From: Streptomyces phaeochromogenes | Lineage (GTDB): Bacteria; Actinomycetota; Actinomycetes; Streptomycetales; Streptomycetaceae | Assembly (NCBI RefSeq): GCF_001418655.1 | Contig: NZ_LIQZ01000157.1 | Span: 1 to 38,815 of the forward strand | Reading direction: 5' to 3' | DNA length: 38,815 nt | In this document: piece after piece, positions 7,647 to 15,914 of the stretch | Layout: every line of letters starts with the position of its first letter | Position numbering within the stretch: position 1 is the stretch's first letter | Translations under genes and position numbers: made by a program | Notes under the pieces: generated by a model | Database searches by the model: none | What the model was told of the DNA's origin: nothing | The model's input: the letters and a program-made list of their open reading frames with translations, nothing else

Positions 7647-8686
7647 CCCGTCCCGGCGGGACGTCGGGGGTGCCTGGGGTGTCGGGCGTACTCGCTGTGG
7701 ATTCCGGGGGTTCGGGGCTGCGTGTCGTCCTGGCCGTCGACGGCGGCCGGGTCACGGCTCCGCTGACCTCCAGGGAGCCGGTGCGCACCGGCCCTCGCGG
7801 CATCGACGCCGGGCATCTCCTCGAACAACTGGTGCCGATGGCCCGGCGGTTGACGGCCGAGACGGGGGTCGAGGGGCTCCGGGCGATCGCGATCGGCGCC
7901 GCCGGTCTCACCACCCTGGGCGATTCGCTGCGCGCCGAGTTGCCGTCGGCGCTGGCCCGCGAACTCGGCGTACGGAGACTCGCGCTGGTCGCCGACGCCG
8001 TCACCGCGTACACGGGTGCGCTGGGGCAGCGGGTGGGCGCCGTCGTCGCGGCCGGCACGGGGATGATCGCGATCGGCACGGACCTGAAGAGCTGGCGCAG
8101 GGCGGACGGCTGGGGCCATCTGCTCGGCGACTGCGGCAGCGGCGCGTGGATCGGGCGGGCCGGACTCGAGGCGGCCCTGCGCGCCGACGACGGACGGCCC
8201 GGCGGCTCGGCCGCGCTCCTCGGCCGCGCCGAGGAGATGTTCGGCTCGGCCTCGGCGCTGCCTGGACAGCTCTACCCGCGCTCGGACCGTCCCGCCGTGC
8301 TGGCGTCCTTCGCACCCGAGGTGGCCGCCTGCGCCGGCGACGACCCGGTGGCGGCGGACATCCTGGCCGCCGCCGCCCGGCACATCGCCGACTCGGCAGC
8401 CGCGGTGTGCCCGGACGAGGCACCGGGAGAAAGCCAGGTCGCCCTCACGGGTGGTCTCTTCAGGATGGGCGACCCCCTCCTCGTACCGTTGCGGGCCGCC
8501 CTGGCGGAGCGGCTGCCGCACGCCCGGCAGGTCCCGGCGGCGGGCGACCCGCTCGACGGCGCCGTACGCATCGCCGTCGACCTGGCCGACGACCGGCTGA
8601 CGCTGCCGCGCGACGAGAGCATGCTGTACGTCGTGACGGACGCCGCGGAGCCCCCGGACTCCCGCCGGCCGACGCACGCCCCTTGA
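7643..8686 (+). CDS. BadF/BadG/BcrA/BcrD-type ATPase, N-acetylglucosamine kinase-like
   Basis: ASKHA-fold kinase of 347 residues. The phosphate-binding loop [14 protein letters not shown] lies near residues 15-28, the adenosine loop region [10 protein letters not shown] near 137-146, and [20 protein letters not shown] near 157-176 matches the GDEGSGYWIG signature of N-acetylglucosamine kinases in this superfamily. VALTGGLF is the last nucleotide-binding strand. The likely reaction is ATP-dependent phosphorylation of an amino sugar, perhaps in peptidoglycan or chitin sugar recycling; the substrate is inferred. The start is GTG at 7643, overlapping the ung stop by 4 bases. The N-terminus is about 10 residues longer than usual and low in complexity ([11 protein letters not shown]). 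Confidence 0.85.
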   Translation: MTRPGGTSGVPGVSGVLAVDSGGSGLRVVLAVDGGRVTAPLTSREPVRTGPRGIDAGHLLEQLVPMARRLTAETGVEGLRAIAIGAAGLTTLGDSLRAELPSALARELGVRRLALVADAVTAYTGALGQRVGAVVAAGTGMIAIGTDLKSWRRADGWGHLLGDCGSGAWIGRAGLEAALRADDGRPGGSAALLGRAEEMFGSASALPGQLYPRSDRPAVLASFAPEVAACAGDDPVAADILAAAARHIADSAAAVCPDEAPGESQVALTGGLFRMGDPLLVPLRAALAERLPHARQVPAAGDPLDGAVRIAVDLADDRLTLPRDESMLYVVTDAAEPPDSRRPTHAP

Positions 8687-8761
8687 TCGGTGGACAGCCA
8701 GTGAGATCAATCCGTACGTAACTCATCAGACAAAACCGGACGGATACCGCTCACCTGCACC

Positions 8762-8778
8762 CTCCCCGAACAGGGGAG
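8762..8778 (+). terminator. Short hairpin upstream of the CbiX-like gene
   Basis: CTCCCC (8762-8767) and GGGGAG (8773-8778) can pair across the loop GAACA. It could end the ung-kinase transcript. Confidence 0.35.
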
Positions 8779-8805
8779 CCCAGGAAACCAGTAACATTCG
8801 GCGCC

Positions 8806-9729
8806 ATGAGCTCCCCCACTGGGCCCGCGTCCGGCCTGCCAGTACGAATGCCGCGACCCCGCCAGCCCGGCCGGCACCGCCGACCGGAACCGTTGGCGGC
8901 TCCCGAGGGCGCGCCCGCGCTCGTCCTCGCGGTGCCGGGCCTGCCCAGCGCCGCCACCCGCAGCCTCGCCGAGGAGGTCGTGAGCATCGCACGCTCCGAG
9001 CTCCCCGGCCTCGACGGCCGGATCGGGTACCTCGACGGGGACGACTCGGAGTTCCCCACGCTCCAGTCCGTGCTCGCGCACGCCTCCGAGGAGCGCGTCG
9101 CGCGCTTCGAGCAGGCCCGTGCCGCCGGTGTGGACGCGGTGGAGCCCGACGGTCCGGTCGCCGTGGTCGTGCCGCTGCTCGCGGGTCCGGACGGCGCGCT
9201 GCTGCGCCGGGTCCGCCAGGCCGTCATGGACAGCCGCGTGGCGGCCGAGCTGACCGATGTGCTCGGCCCGCACCCGCTGCTCGCCGAGGGGCTGCACGTG
9301 CGGCTCTCCGAGGCCGGTCTGGCCCGCGCCGACCGCGCCCGGCTGTTCACCGTGGCCACGGCCGCGGACGGCATCATCCTGGCGTCCGTGGGCGGCGACG
9401 AGGCCGTGCAGGCCGCCGGGATCACCGGCATGCTGCTCGCCGCGCGGCTCGCCGTGCCCGTGATGGCGGCGGCGCTCGACGTGGACGGCGCGATCGCGGC
9501 CACCGCCGAGCAGCTGCGTTCGTCGGGTTCGCAGCAGCTGGCGCTCGCCCCGTACCTGATCGGTCCCGAGCTCGACGCGGGGCTGCTCGACGCCGCCGCG
9601 AAGGAGGCGGGCTGCTCCGCCGCCGACGCGCTGGGCCCGTACCCGGCGATCGGCAAGCTGGCGCTCGCGAAGTACACCTCGGCGCTGGGCATCGCGCCCC
9701 CGCAGCCGCAGGGCGCGCCGGTCCGCTGA
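8806..9729 (+). CDS. CbiX/sirohydrochlorin-chelatase-fold protein lacking metal ligands
   Basis: Cytoplasmic protein of 307 residues with two repeats of the class II chelatase fold. Similarity is strongest in VAVVVPLLAGPDGALLRRVRQAV and TDVLGPHPLLAEGLHVRLSEAGL (first half) and in LALAPYLIGPELDAGLLDAAAKEAG with ADALGPYPAIGKLAL (second half). Active chelatases carry a His in an N-terminal HGS motif and another His in the next strand-loop. Here the first strand reads LVLAVPGLPS and the second loop LAGPDG, so both are missing, and the second half is equally empty (LASVGGDEA, LIGPELD). It is therefore probably not a chelatase; a binding or scaffold role is a guess. An ATG at 8806 with TAACAT 9 bp upstream suggests a leaderless or near-leaderless mRNA. 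Confidence 0.75.
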   Translation: MSSPTGPASGLPVRMPRPRQPGRHRRPEPLAAPEGAPALVLAVPGLPSAATRSLAEEVVSIARSELPGLDGRIGYLDGDDSEFPTLQSVLAHASEERVARFEQARAAGVDAVEPDGPVAVVVPLLAGPDGALLRRVRQAVMDSRVAAELTDVLGPHPLLAEGLHVRLSEAGLARADRARLFTVATAADGIILASVGGDEAVQAAGITGMLLAARLAVPVMAAALDVDGAIAATAEQLRSSGSQQLALAPYLIGPELDAGLLDAAAKEAGCSAADALGPYPAIGKLALAKYTSALGIAPPQPQGAPVR

Positions 9730-9757
9730 CGCGGACGGCAGTCGCACACGCACGAAT

Positions 9758-9803
9758 CCCGAAGGGCCCGCTCCGTTGTCCGGAGCCGGGCCCTTCGGGG
9801 TTT
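9758..9803. terminator. Strong bidirectional terminator hairpin
   Basis: CCCGAAGGGCCCG (9758-9770) pairs with CGGGCCCTTCGGG (9787-9799), with further pairing (CTCC/GGAG) inside. It lies 29 bp after the stop of the CbiX-like gene, followed by GTTTC, and between two convergent genes. Confidence 0.85.
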
Positions 9804-9835
9804 CGGCGTGCTTCCCGCCCGGATGTCCTGGCGGT

Positions 9836-9867
9836 GTTCCCTGGTTCCCTGGTTCCCTGGTTCCCTG
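9836..9867. repeat. Four perfect 8-bp tandem repeats (GTTCCCTG)
   Basis: GTTCCCTG is repeated four times without error just downstream of the lactonase stop codon and the terminator. It is non-coding and is a likely slippage tract. Confidence 0.9.
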
Positions 9868-9875
9868 CCGATGTC

Positions 9876-10919
9876 CTAGTCGAGCACCACGCAGGACGCC
9901 GCGGGTGCCTTGACCGAGCCGCCCCGCTTCGGGACGCCCGTGTCCTGGTCCACCTCGAACCACGTGACGTTGCCCGAGCGCTCGTTCGCCACGTACAGGA
10001 AGCGCCCGGTCGGGTCGAGGGCGAGGGCGCGCGGCCAGGTGCCCCCACAGGGCACCGTGGTGACCAGCCGGGGCCCTTCGCCGGGCGGGCCGGGCACGAG
10101 CACGGAGAGGACGTCCTGGCCGCGCGTGGCGGTCCACAGGAAGCGGCCGTCGGGCGACACCACGATGCCGGACGGATAGGCGTCCCCGTCGGGGAGGTCC
10201 GGCAGCACGGACGTCTCACCGACCGGACGGAGCGCTCCCTCGACGGCGTCCCAGTGGCAGGCCGTGACGGTCGGTGCGAGCTCGTTGAGGACGTACGCGC
10301 GCTCGCCGTCCGGGTGGAACGCCAGGTGGCGGGGCCCCGAGCCGGGCCGCAGCGCGAACTCGCGGTGCAGGGCCAGCGCGCCGTCGCGCAGCGCGCACAC
10401 GCGTACCGAGTCGGTTCCGAGGTCGACGCTCACGGCCCAGCGGCGGCTCGGGTCGGGCTGCACGTGGTGGGCGTGCGGGCTCTGCTGGCGCTGCCCGTGC
10501 GGGCCCGATCCCCTGTGCCGCAGCACACCGGAGGCGGTGGCGAGGCTCCCGTCGTGGCGGATCGGCACGGCGCTGACGCTGCCTGAGCCGTAGTTGGCCG
10601 TCAGGACGTGCCCGTCGAAGAGGCTCAGGTGGGTGGGTCCGCTGCCACCGACCGGCACCAACGGGCCGGCCAGAGACGGTTCGTCGCCCTTCAGCCGGTA
10701 CGCGGCGATCGCGCCGTCGGCCGTCTCGCTCACCGCGTAGAGCATGTCCCCGGCGGGCGACAGGGCGAGATACGAGGGGTCGGCGACGCTGTTCACGGCG
10801 CCCAGCAGCGTCAGGGCGCCGCTCTCCTCGTCCACGGCCGCGGTGAGGACACCGAGGCCCCCTGCCGCCGTGAAGGAGCCGATGTAGGCCCGTCGCCGCC
10901 CGCCGCCGTCGTCCGCCAC
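9876..10919 (-). CDS. Lactonase-family seven-bladed propeller (6-phosphogluconolactonase/YkgB type)
   Basis: Beta-propeller of 347 residues of the YkgB/Pgl lactonase family. Typical strings are RRRAYIGSFTAAGGLGVLTAAVDEESGALTLLG at the N-terminus, DPSYLALSPAGDMLYAVSE, GPTHLSLF, GPRHLAFHPDGERAYVLNEL, YPSGIVVSPDGRFLWTATRG and WPRALALDPTGRFLYVANERSGNVTWFEVDQDTG. These are the repeated HLAF/LALSPDGRFLYVxNE blades. The family includes 6-phosphogluconolactonase of the oxidative pentose phosphate pathway, but many members have other or unknown lactone substrates, and no pentose-phosphate genes are nearby. Start is GTG at 10919. There is no signal peptide, so a cytoplasmic location is likely. Confidence 0.87.
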   Translation of the reverse strand: MADDGGGRRRAYIGSFTAAGGLGVLTAAVDEESGALTLLGAVNSVADPSYLALSPAGDMLYAVSETADGAIAAYRLKGDEPSLAGPLVPVGGSGPTHLSLFDGHVLTANYGSGSVSAVPIRHDGSLATASGVLRHRGSGPHGQRQQSPHAHHVQPDPSRRWAVSVDLGTDSVRVCALRDGALALHREFALRPGSGPRHLAFHPDGERAYVLNELAPTVTACHWDAVEGALRPVGETSVLPDLPDGDAYPSGIVVSPDGRFLWTATRGQDVLSVLVPGPPGEGPRLVTTVPCGGTWPRALALDPTGRFLYVANERSGNVTWFEVDQDTGVPKRGGSVKAPAASCVVLD

Positions 10920-11366
10920 TGCCGTCCCCTCTCGGTGCCCAAGCCGTTCGGGGCGACGGTAGCAGCCAATGGCCTAGACCAGACGGGGGCCTCGACCAGA
11001 TGGGAGGCCTCGACCGCCGGCCCGCCCGGTCCCGTCTCGGCAGAGGGGACGCTCCTCGGCACTCCTCCCGCGCTCTCGGCGCCAGTGAGGCGTTGGCCGT
11101 GAGGCGTGGCCAGCGCTGCGAGCGCTCATTCCAGGCCGTAAAGGTGGACCAGCTCCTGCCCGGTGCCGGGGTGGTCGACTCGGGCCGCGGAACGGCGGCC
11201 CAGCGCTCGCACGCCGTGCGCCGACCAGGCGCCGTTGGCGATGCCACTGATCAGCTTCTCGTCATGAACACAAGGAAGTAACTCGCCACGAAGAGTGAAC
11301 GGACATACCTTTGTACGGCCGCACCAAGGGCTGTCCCACTACTGCCAGTTGGGGTGACGGCCGAGG
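10920..11366. other. 447-bp region without a convincing gene; possible gene remnant on the minus strand
   Basis: No frame here has both a good start and an actinomycete-like composition. On the minus strand, from about 11258 down to 11126, one frame has GC-rich third positions and reads KLISGIANGAWSAHGVRALG, then DHPGTGQELVHLYGLE and a stop. It looks protein-like but has no plausible start upstream, where codon use becomes AT-ending. I read it as a possible degraded gene end; I do not recognise the family. Confidence 0.35.
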
Positions 11367-12020
11367 TCAGACTGTGTCGCGGTCTGCGGCGGCGGCCCAG
11401 CGACGGATGTACGGGTCGGAATGGGCCCGGGCGGATGCGAGGGTGCTTTCAAGTAGTTGGTGAAGGCGTGGCTGGTATGCCGCGCGGGAGGTGGGCAGGT
11501 CCAGCAGGACACGGTGGCGCATCCGTAGATCGGTGGCCTCGGCGAACACCCGCATGGAGGCCTCCAGCCAGGCGTCCTTGATGTCCCGCGACTCGTCCAG
11601 AGCGGGATCACGTACCCCAGCTGGTCCGTACGCCGGGGACCGGTCTGCGTGCAAAGGCACGTGGGCGCAGTACCAGGCCCGCACGGCACCCGCTCGCTCG
11701 ACATCGGTGCCGGTCCGTAGGTAGTCGACCAATGCTGCCATCACACGGCGGCGTCCGAACGCGTAGACCGCCGGCTCGACGAACCAGCGGCAGAAGCTGG
11801 GATCCGGGTCGTGGACAGCTGCCGCCATCAACGGGGCGAACAACTCCTCGGGCAGACTCGCACGTTCGAGCAGTGGCTTACGCACGGCATGGGCGAGGTG
11901 GCGGGCACGACGGCCGTCCTGCTCCACGGCGACGTCCTCGACGCCCAGTAGCCGAGCCACCTCCGTCGCGCGCATCAGGAATGAACGCGGTTCTGTGCTG
12001 GTCTGCTCGCCTTCGGCCAT
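11367..12020 (-). CDS. Unrecognised alpha-helical protein, 217 residues
   Basis: I do not recognise this family. The ATG at 12020 gives MAEGEQTSTEPRSFLMRATEVARLLGVE, a soluble N-terminus without signal peptide. The rest is helical, with units such as FAPLMAAAVHDPDPSFCRWFVEPAVYAFGRRRVMAALVDYLRTGTDVERAGAVRAWY and AWLEASMRVFAEATDLRMRHRVLLDL. This resembles HEAT/ARM-like helical repeats and the small helical proteins often annotated as HEAT-repeat or immunity-type proteins in streptomycetes. Third-position GC is high, so it is a real gene. No partner is translationally coupled to it: a gene-poor gap lies on one side and a divergent metallophosphoesterase on the other. No function is assigned. Confidence 0.75.
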   Translation of the reverse strand: MAEGEQTSTEPRSFLMRATEVARLLGVEDVAVEQDGRRARHLAHAVRKPLLERASLPEELFAPLMAAAVHDPDPSFCRWFVEPAVYAFGRRRVMAALVDYLRTGTDVERAGAVRAWYCAHVPLHADRSPAYGPAGVRDPALDESRDIKDAWLEASMRVFAEATDLRMRHRVLLDLPTSRAAYQPRLHQLLESTLASARAHSDPYIRRWAAAADRDTV

Positions 12021-12306
12021 GACAGCATTCTGGACCGGCATGGCTGGTGTGGCGCCGGCGCCGAAAAGGACGGGTGGCCGCACGCCGCCGACGGCACAGC
12101 TCACCGCCGCCACCTCCCCCTCGGTTCAACCCGCTGCCGACGACGAGCACCCGGCCGCCGGCCGCCACGGTCTCTACGGCAGAGTCTTGCCATCCTGCAG
12201 AGAACCTTTCGCCCCACGGGGCCGCACCCCATGAACGCCCGTCCGCCCGGCCCGAGGACGACCGGATACAGTGCGCGAGACGGCAGCCTGGTCAGAGAGG
12301 GGAAGC
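12021..12306. other. Intergenic region between divergent genes
   Basis: This 286-bp stretch separates the divergent helical-protein and metallophosphoesterase genes and must contain both promoters. I see no dyad or repeat that stands out. The open frames in it are short and lack ribosome sites. Confidence 0.6.
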
Positions 12307-13527
12307 GTGACCGACACCAGCGACACCCGATCCGCCGACAGCGAAGTGCAAGCTCCGCGGCGGAGCCGACTGCTCCGCCTGATGCGCTACCTCCCCCTGA
12401 TCGCCCCTGTCCTGCTGTGGGCCGTGCCCTGCGGGGTGCTCCTGTACACCGGCCAGCACTGGCCGGTGGCCGTCACACTGGTCGGCACCGCCCTGTTCGT
12501 CCTCGGCCTCGTTGTGATGCCGCTCGCGATGGGGCGCGGTCACGGCCGACGCCAGCAGGACCGTGCGGCGATCGTCGGTGACACCCTGCTGGGCGCCAGC
12601 TGGGTTCTGTTCACCTGGTCCGTTCTGCTCGGTGTACTGCTGCGGCTCGCCCTGACCGTGGCCGGCGTCGGCGAGAGCCAGGACCGGGCCCGAATCGTCA
12701 CGTGGGCCGTCCTCGGCACGACCGCCGTACTGCTCGCCTGGGGGTACGCCGAGGCCCGCCGCGTGCCACGCGTGCGCCGCCTCGACGTCCGACTCCCGCG
12801 GCTGGGCGCCGGGTTGGACGGCCTCCGCGTCGCCCTCATCACCGACACCCACTACGGCCCGCTCGATCGCGCCCGCTGGTCGGAGCGGGTGTGCGAGACG
12901 GTGAACACGCTGGAAGCCGACCTGGTCTGCCACACCGGCGACATCGCGGACGGCACGGCCGAACGCCGCCGCGCCCAGGCCGTACCCCTCGGTACCGTGC
13001 AGGCCACCCAGGCCCGGGTGTACGTCACCGGCAACCACGAGTACTACAGCGAGGCCCAGGGCTGGGTCGACCTGATGGACGAACTGGGCTGGGAGCCGCT
13101 GCGCAACCGCCACCTGCTGGTCGAACGCGGCGGCGACACCCTCGTGGTCGCCGGCGTGGACGACGTCACCGCCGAGTCCTCAGGCCTGGCAGGCCACCGC
13201 GCCAACCTCGCCGGAGCCCTGGACGGCGCCGACCCCGACCTGCCCGTCCTGCTCCTGGCGCACCAGCCCAAGTTCGTCGACCGGGCGGCAGCCGACGGCA
13301 TCGACCTCCAGCTCTCCGGCCACACCCACGGCGGCCAGATCTGGCCCTTCCACCACCTGGTCCGCCTCGACCAACCCGCCCTGGCCGGCCTGAGCCGGCA
13401 CGGCGCCCGCACCCTCCTCTACACCAGCCGCGGAACCGGCTTCTGGGGCCCGCCGTTCCGCGTCTTCGCCCCCAGCGAGATCACCCTGCTCGTACTCCGC
13501 TCCCCGCAGCCGCCCACCACTCCGTAG
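12307..13527 (+). CDS. Membrane-anchored metallophosphoesterase (YkuE/YaeI-like)
   Basis: Calcineurin-like phosphoesterase of 406 residues attached to the membrane by four predicted helices (about residues 30-48, 53-72, 91-118 and 131-146). The dimetal motifs are complete: DTHYG (Asp180, His182), GDIADG (211-216), GNHEYY (242-247), a later AHQPKF, and GHTHGGQ near the end. Related proteins (YkuE, YaeI) are metal-dependent phosphodiesterases; a phospholipid or cell-wall substrate on the membrane surface is plausible but not shown. Start is GTG at 12307, preceded by AGAGAGGGGAAGC, a good ribosome site. The stop is 56 bp from the end of the convergent FUSC gene. Confidence 0.9.
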   Translation: MTDTSDTRSADSEVQAPRRSRLLRLMRYLPLIAPVLLWAVPCGVLLYTGQHWPVAVTLVGTALFVLGLVVMPLAMGRGHGRRQQDRAAIVGDTLLGASWVLFTWSVLLGVLLRLALTVAGVGESQDRARIVTWAVLGTTAVLLAWGYAEARRVPRVRRLDVRLPRLGAGLDGLRVALITDTHYGPLDRARWSERVCETVNTLEADLVCHTGDIADGTAERRRAQAVPLGTVQATQARVYVTGNHEYYSEAQGWVDLMDELGWEPLRNRHLLVERGGDTLVVAGVDDVTAESSGLAGHRANLAGALDGADPDLPVLLLAHQPKFVDRAAADGIDLQLSGHTHGGQIWPFHHLVRLDQPALAGLSRHGARTLLYTSRGTGFWGPPFRVFAPSEITLLVLRSPQPPTTP

Positions 13528-13583
13528 CACCGGGGACGAAAACCCTGCCGTCGAGCCCCACCGCAGGTGATATCCACCAGCCG

Positions 13584-15071
13584 TCACGCGGAGGCGATGG
13601 GGCTCCGCAACGGTACGGCGAGTGCTTTCAGCGCCTGCTCCAGACCGTGCAGATGGCTCAGGGCCGGCTCACCGCCTGAAGGGTGCACCGCGGCAACCGG
13701 CACGTCGATCTCGCTCCGCGCCGCATCAGGCATGGTCAGTGCCTCCACCGCCGCTTCCACCCGCCAACAGGCGGCAGCGAGCCTCGCGTCGTGGGAGGCA
13801 TCAGGATCCGCGGCGACCGATGCCAGGCCGCGTACTTCCTGCGCGCACTGGTCGAGCAGCTCGATGACCTGGCGGGCCCTCGTTCTGCGGGCCCGCAGCG
13901 GGCTGAGCGGATGGACCAGCGGGGCCAGCGAGAGCCGCACCCGACCCAACAGCAGTTCCAGCTCAGCGACATACCGGGCCGGATCCGCCCCCGGGACCCC
14001 GGCCAGCCGGGCGGCAGCCTCGGACGTGCAGGCATGGACGCAGTGCAACGCGCGCTGGACCCACGCATCGGTGGTGGCATGCGTGGTCACCGGCAGCAGC
14101 AACAGCACGGCGAGTGCCGCGCCGAGCGCCCCGACCCCTGTCTCCATCACACGCAGAACAAGCAGGCCCGGATCGAGCACCCCCAGCAGCCCGTACAGCA
14201 GGCCCGCCATCACCGTCACCGCCAGCATCATCCACGTATACGACACCGCGGCCGCATAGAAGATGCCGAACACGCAGACCGCGACGAGCCCCGCGGTCGG
14301 AGCACCAGCCCCGTCCAGCGGAACCGCGATCACCAGGCCGACGGCGATACCGATGACGGTTCCCAAGACGCGCCGAAAGCCCCTCACCAGGGTCTCGCCG
14401 CGCGAGGTGGTGTTCACGAAGATCCACCACACCGCACCCACAGCCCAGTACCAGCGCTCGTGCGACACCAGCTGTCCCGCCACCAGGGCGAAGGCTCCGC
14501 CCGCCATGCCCTGGATCGCCTGGCGCGTGGTCACCCGGGCGAAACCCGTACCGCCCGGCGCCGCCACCGAAACAGCAGCAGGCGGCAGCCGCCTCTCATA
14601 GCACCACAGACCAAAACGCACCGTCGAAGACGCCAGCAGGGAAAGGACCACCGCCGCACAGAGCTCCGGCAACCGGCCCGGCACCGCATGCAGGAACTGC
14701 GCGGCGAAGAACATCATGAACGCGAATATCCCCAGAGCGTTCCCCCGCGGCCCCCATCTGCGGGCATAGATCCCCGCACCGAGAACGGCGACGAAGGCGA
14801 CGTCCCGCACCCCCGGGGAATCATGCAGTACAGCCGCGAGAGCCAGCACCGGGAAACCCGCCACCGGCAACAGCGCCGTCGTGACCGCCTGCCCCCGCAC
14901 CGACACATCGGCCACCGTGAACAGAGCCAGCAGCGCGGCGAGCCCACCAGCGATCGCCGCCGGCAGCGACTGCGTCGCGAGATCCGACACCGTCACCGCC
15001 AGACCGACACCCAGGACCCCCCGCGCGGCACTGCGCAACCGCAGCCGCCCCGGATCCGGAGCCATGAACAT
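13584..15071 (-). CDS. FUSC-family membrane protein (aromatic acid exporter/fusaric acid resistance type)
   Basis: Polytopic membrane protein of 495 residues with two sets of about six helices. The first set runs from SAARGVLGVGLAVTVSDLAT to VVLSLLASSTVRFGLW. The second includes RWYWAVGAVWWIFVNTTSRGETLVRGFRRVLGTVIGIAVGLVI, the conserved FUSC signature, and continues to GALGAALAVLLLLPV. The C-terminal about 170 residues are cytoplasmic and helical. Family members such as FusC and AaeB export aromatic acids, but here no membrane-fusion partner is adjacent. The ATG at 15071 is chosen because core similarity starts right after it. A GTG at 15080 and an ATG at 15158 are in frame; the longest version contains a duplicated six-residue unit (RHVLKN/RHVLTV) that does not look like family sequence. 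Confidence 0.82.
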   Translation of the reverse strand: MFMAPDPGRLRLRSAARGVLGVGLAVTVSDLATQSLPAAIAGGLAALLALFTVADVSVRGQAVTTALLPVAGFPVLALAAVLHDSPGVRDVAFVAVLGAGIYARRWGPRGNALGIFAFMMFFAAQFLHAVPGRLPELCAAVVLSLLASSTVRFGLWCYERRLPPAAVSVAAPGGTGFARVTTRQAIQGMAGGAFALVAGQLVSHERWYWAVGAVWWIFVNTTSRGETLVRGFRRVLGTVIGIAVGLVIAVPLDGAGAPTAGLVAVCVFGIFYAAAVSYTWMMLAVTVMAGLLYGLLGVLDPGLLVLRVMETGVGALGAALAVLLLLPVTTHATTDAWVQRALHCVHACTSEAAARLAGVPGADPARYVAELELLLGRVRLSLAPLVHPLSPLRARRTRARQVIELLDQCAQEVRGLASVAADPDASHDARLAAACWRVEAAVEALTMPDAARSEIDVPVAAVHPSGGEPALSHLHGLEQALKALAVPLRSPIASA

Positions 15072-15118
15072 CTTCTTCACCGTCGGCAGCCCGCCCCCAC
15101 TTCGTGTCGACCCCACCG

Positions 15119-15149
15119 TCAGGACGTGCCTGTTCTTCAGGACGTGCCT
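15119..15149. repeat. 13-bp direct repeat with 18-bp period upstream of the FUSC gene
   Basis: TCAGGACGTGCCT occurs at 15119-15131 and again at 15137-15149. It lies in the leader or extreme 5' end of the FUSC gene. Confidence 0.8.
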
Positions 15150-15353
15150 TCGGGACATGGCAATGGCGCCGCGGGTCCGGATCCGGCTTCCTTGCCGTCC
15201 GGCGCTTCACGGCGCCATGAATGACGCGTGTCCGCGCCATGGATACCCACAAGGTAAGCAGTACGGGGGCAGTGGCTCAACCGGCTCGTGATCTACTGGG
15301 CCATTGGTACAGTCAGGAACGATCAGCCCAGACCACAGGGAGACCAACGGACC

Positions 15354-15830
15354 ATGGCCGTGGACGAGCTCGACACCCGCGTCCTGCGGCTGCTCATGGA
15401 GCAGCCGCGCACCAGCGTGCGCGAGTACGCGCGCATCCTCGGCGTCGCCCGCGGCACGCTGCAGGCTCGGCTCGACCGGCTGGAGCGGGACGGCGTGATC
15501 ACGGGCACGGGTCCCTCGCTCTCCCCCGCCGCGCTCGGGCACCCGGTGCTCGCCTTCGTGCACATCGAGGTCACCCAGGGTCATCTCGACGACGTGGGGG
15601 ACGCGTTGGCGGCCGTACCGGAGATCATCGAGGCGTTCTCGATCACCGGCGGCGGGGATCTGCTGACGCGCGTCGTCGCGCGGGACAACGGCCACCTGGA
15701 GGACGTGATCCAGGCGCTCATCAGCCTGCCGGGCGTCGTCCGCACCCGGACCGAGGTCGCGCTGCGCGAGCGGGTGCCGCAGCGGATGCTGCCGTTGGTC
15801 GAGGCGATCGGGCGTACCGCCCGGGGGTGA
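15354..15830 (+). CDS. Lrp/AsnC-family transcriptional regulator
   Basis: Regulator of 158 residues. The N-terminal winged HTH (VDELDTRVLRLLMEQPRTSVREYARILGVARGTLQARLDRLERDGVITG) is followed by a RAM ligand-binding domain (VLAFVHIEVTQGHLDDVGDALAAVPEIIEAFSITGGGDLLTRVVARDNGHLEDVI). Family members form octamers or dimers that respond to amino acids or related small molecules. The ATG at 15354 has AGGGAG 13 bp upstream. The HTH differs from classical Lrp in its start, reading TSVREYARILGVARGTLQARL. No divergent target gene is obvious; the nearest gene is the FUSC gene, divergent from it about 280 bp away, so regulation of that transporter is possible. Confidence 0.9.
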   Translation: MAVDELDTRVLRLLMEQPRTSVREYARILGVARGTLQARLDRLERDGVITGTGPSLSPAALGHPVLAFVHIEVTQGHLDDVGDALAAVPEIIEAFSITGGGDLLTRVVARDNGHLEDVIQALISLPGVVRTRTEVALRERVPQRMLPLVEAIGRTARG

Positions 15831-15880
15831 CGGGGCGGCGGACGGTCCAGGGGTGACGGGGGCGTACGGCCCGGGGGTGA
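15811..15880. repeat. 20-bp near-identical repeat 50 bp apart at the end of the Lrp gene
   Basis: GGCGTACCGCCCGGGGGTGA (15811-15830, ending in the stop codon) recurs with one change at 15861-15880, and a related CCAGGGGTGACGGG lies between. This suggests duplication of the 3' end of the gene. Confidence 0.75.
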
Positions 15881-15914
15881 TCGTCAGGATTCGGGAACCG
15901 GCATCCTGGATCCC

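Noticed and set aside
8683..8710. TTGATC ... GATCAA inverted repeat after the kinase gene
   Set aside because: Six-base arms with a 16-base gap are weak and may be chance; not listed as a feature.
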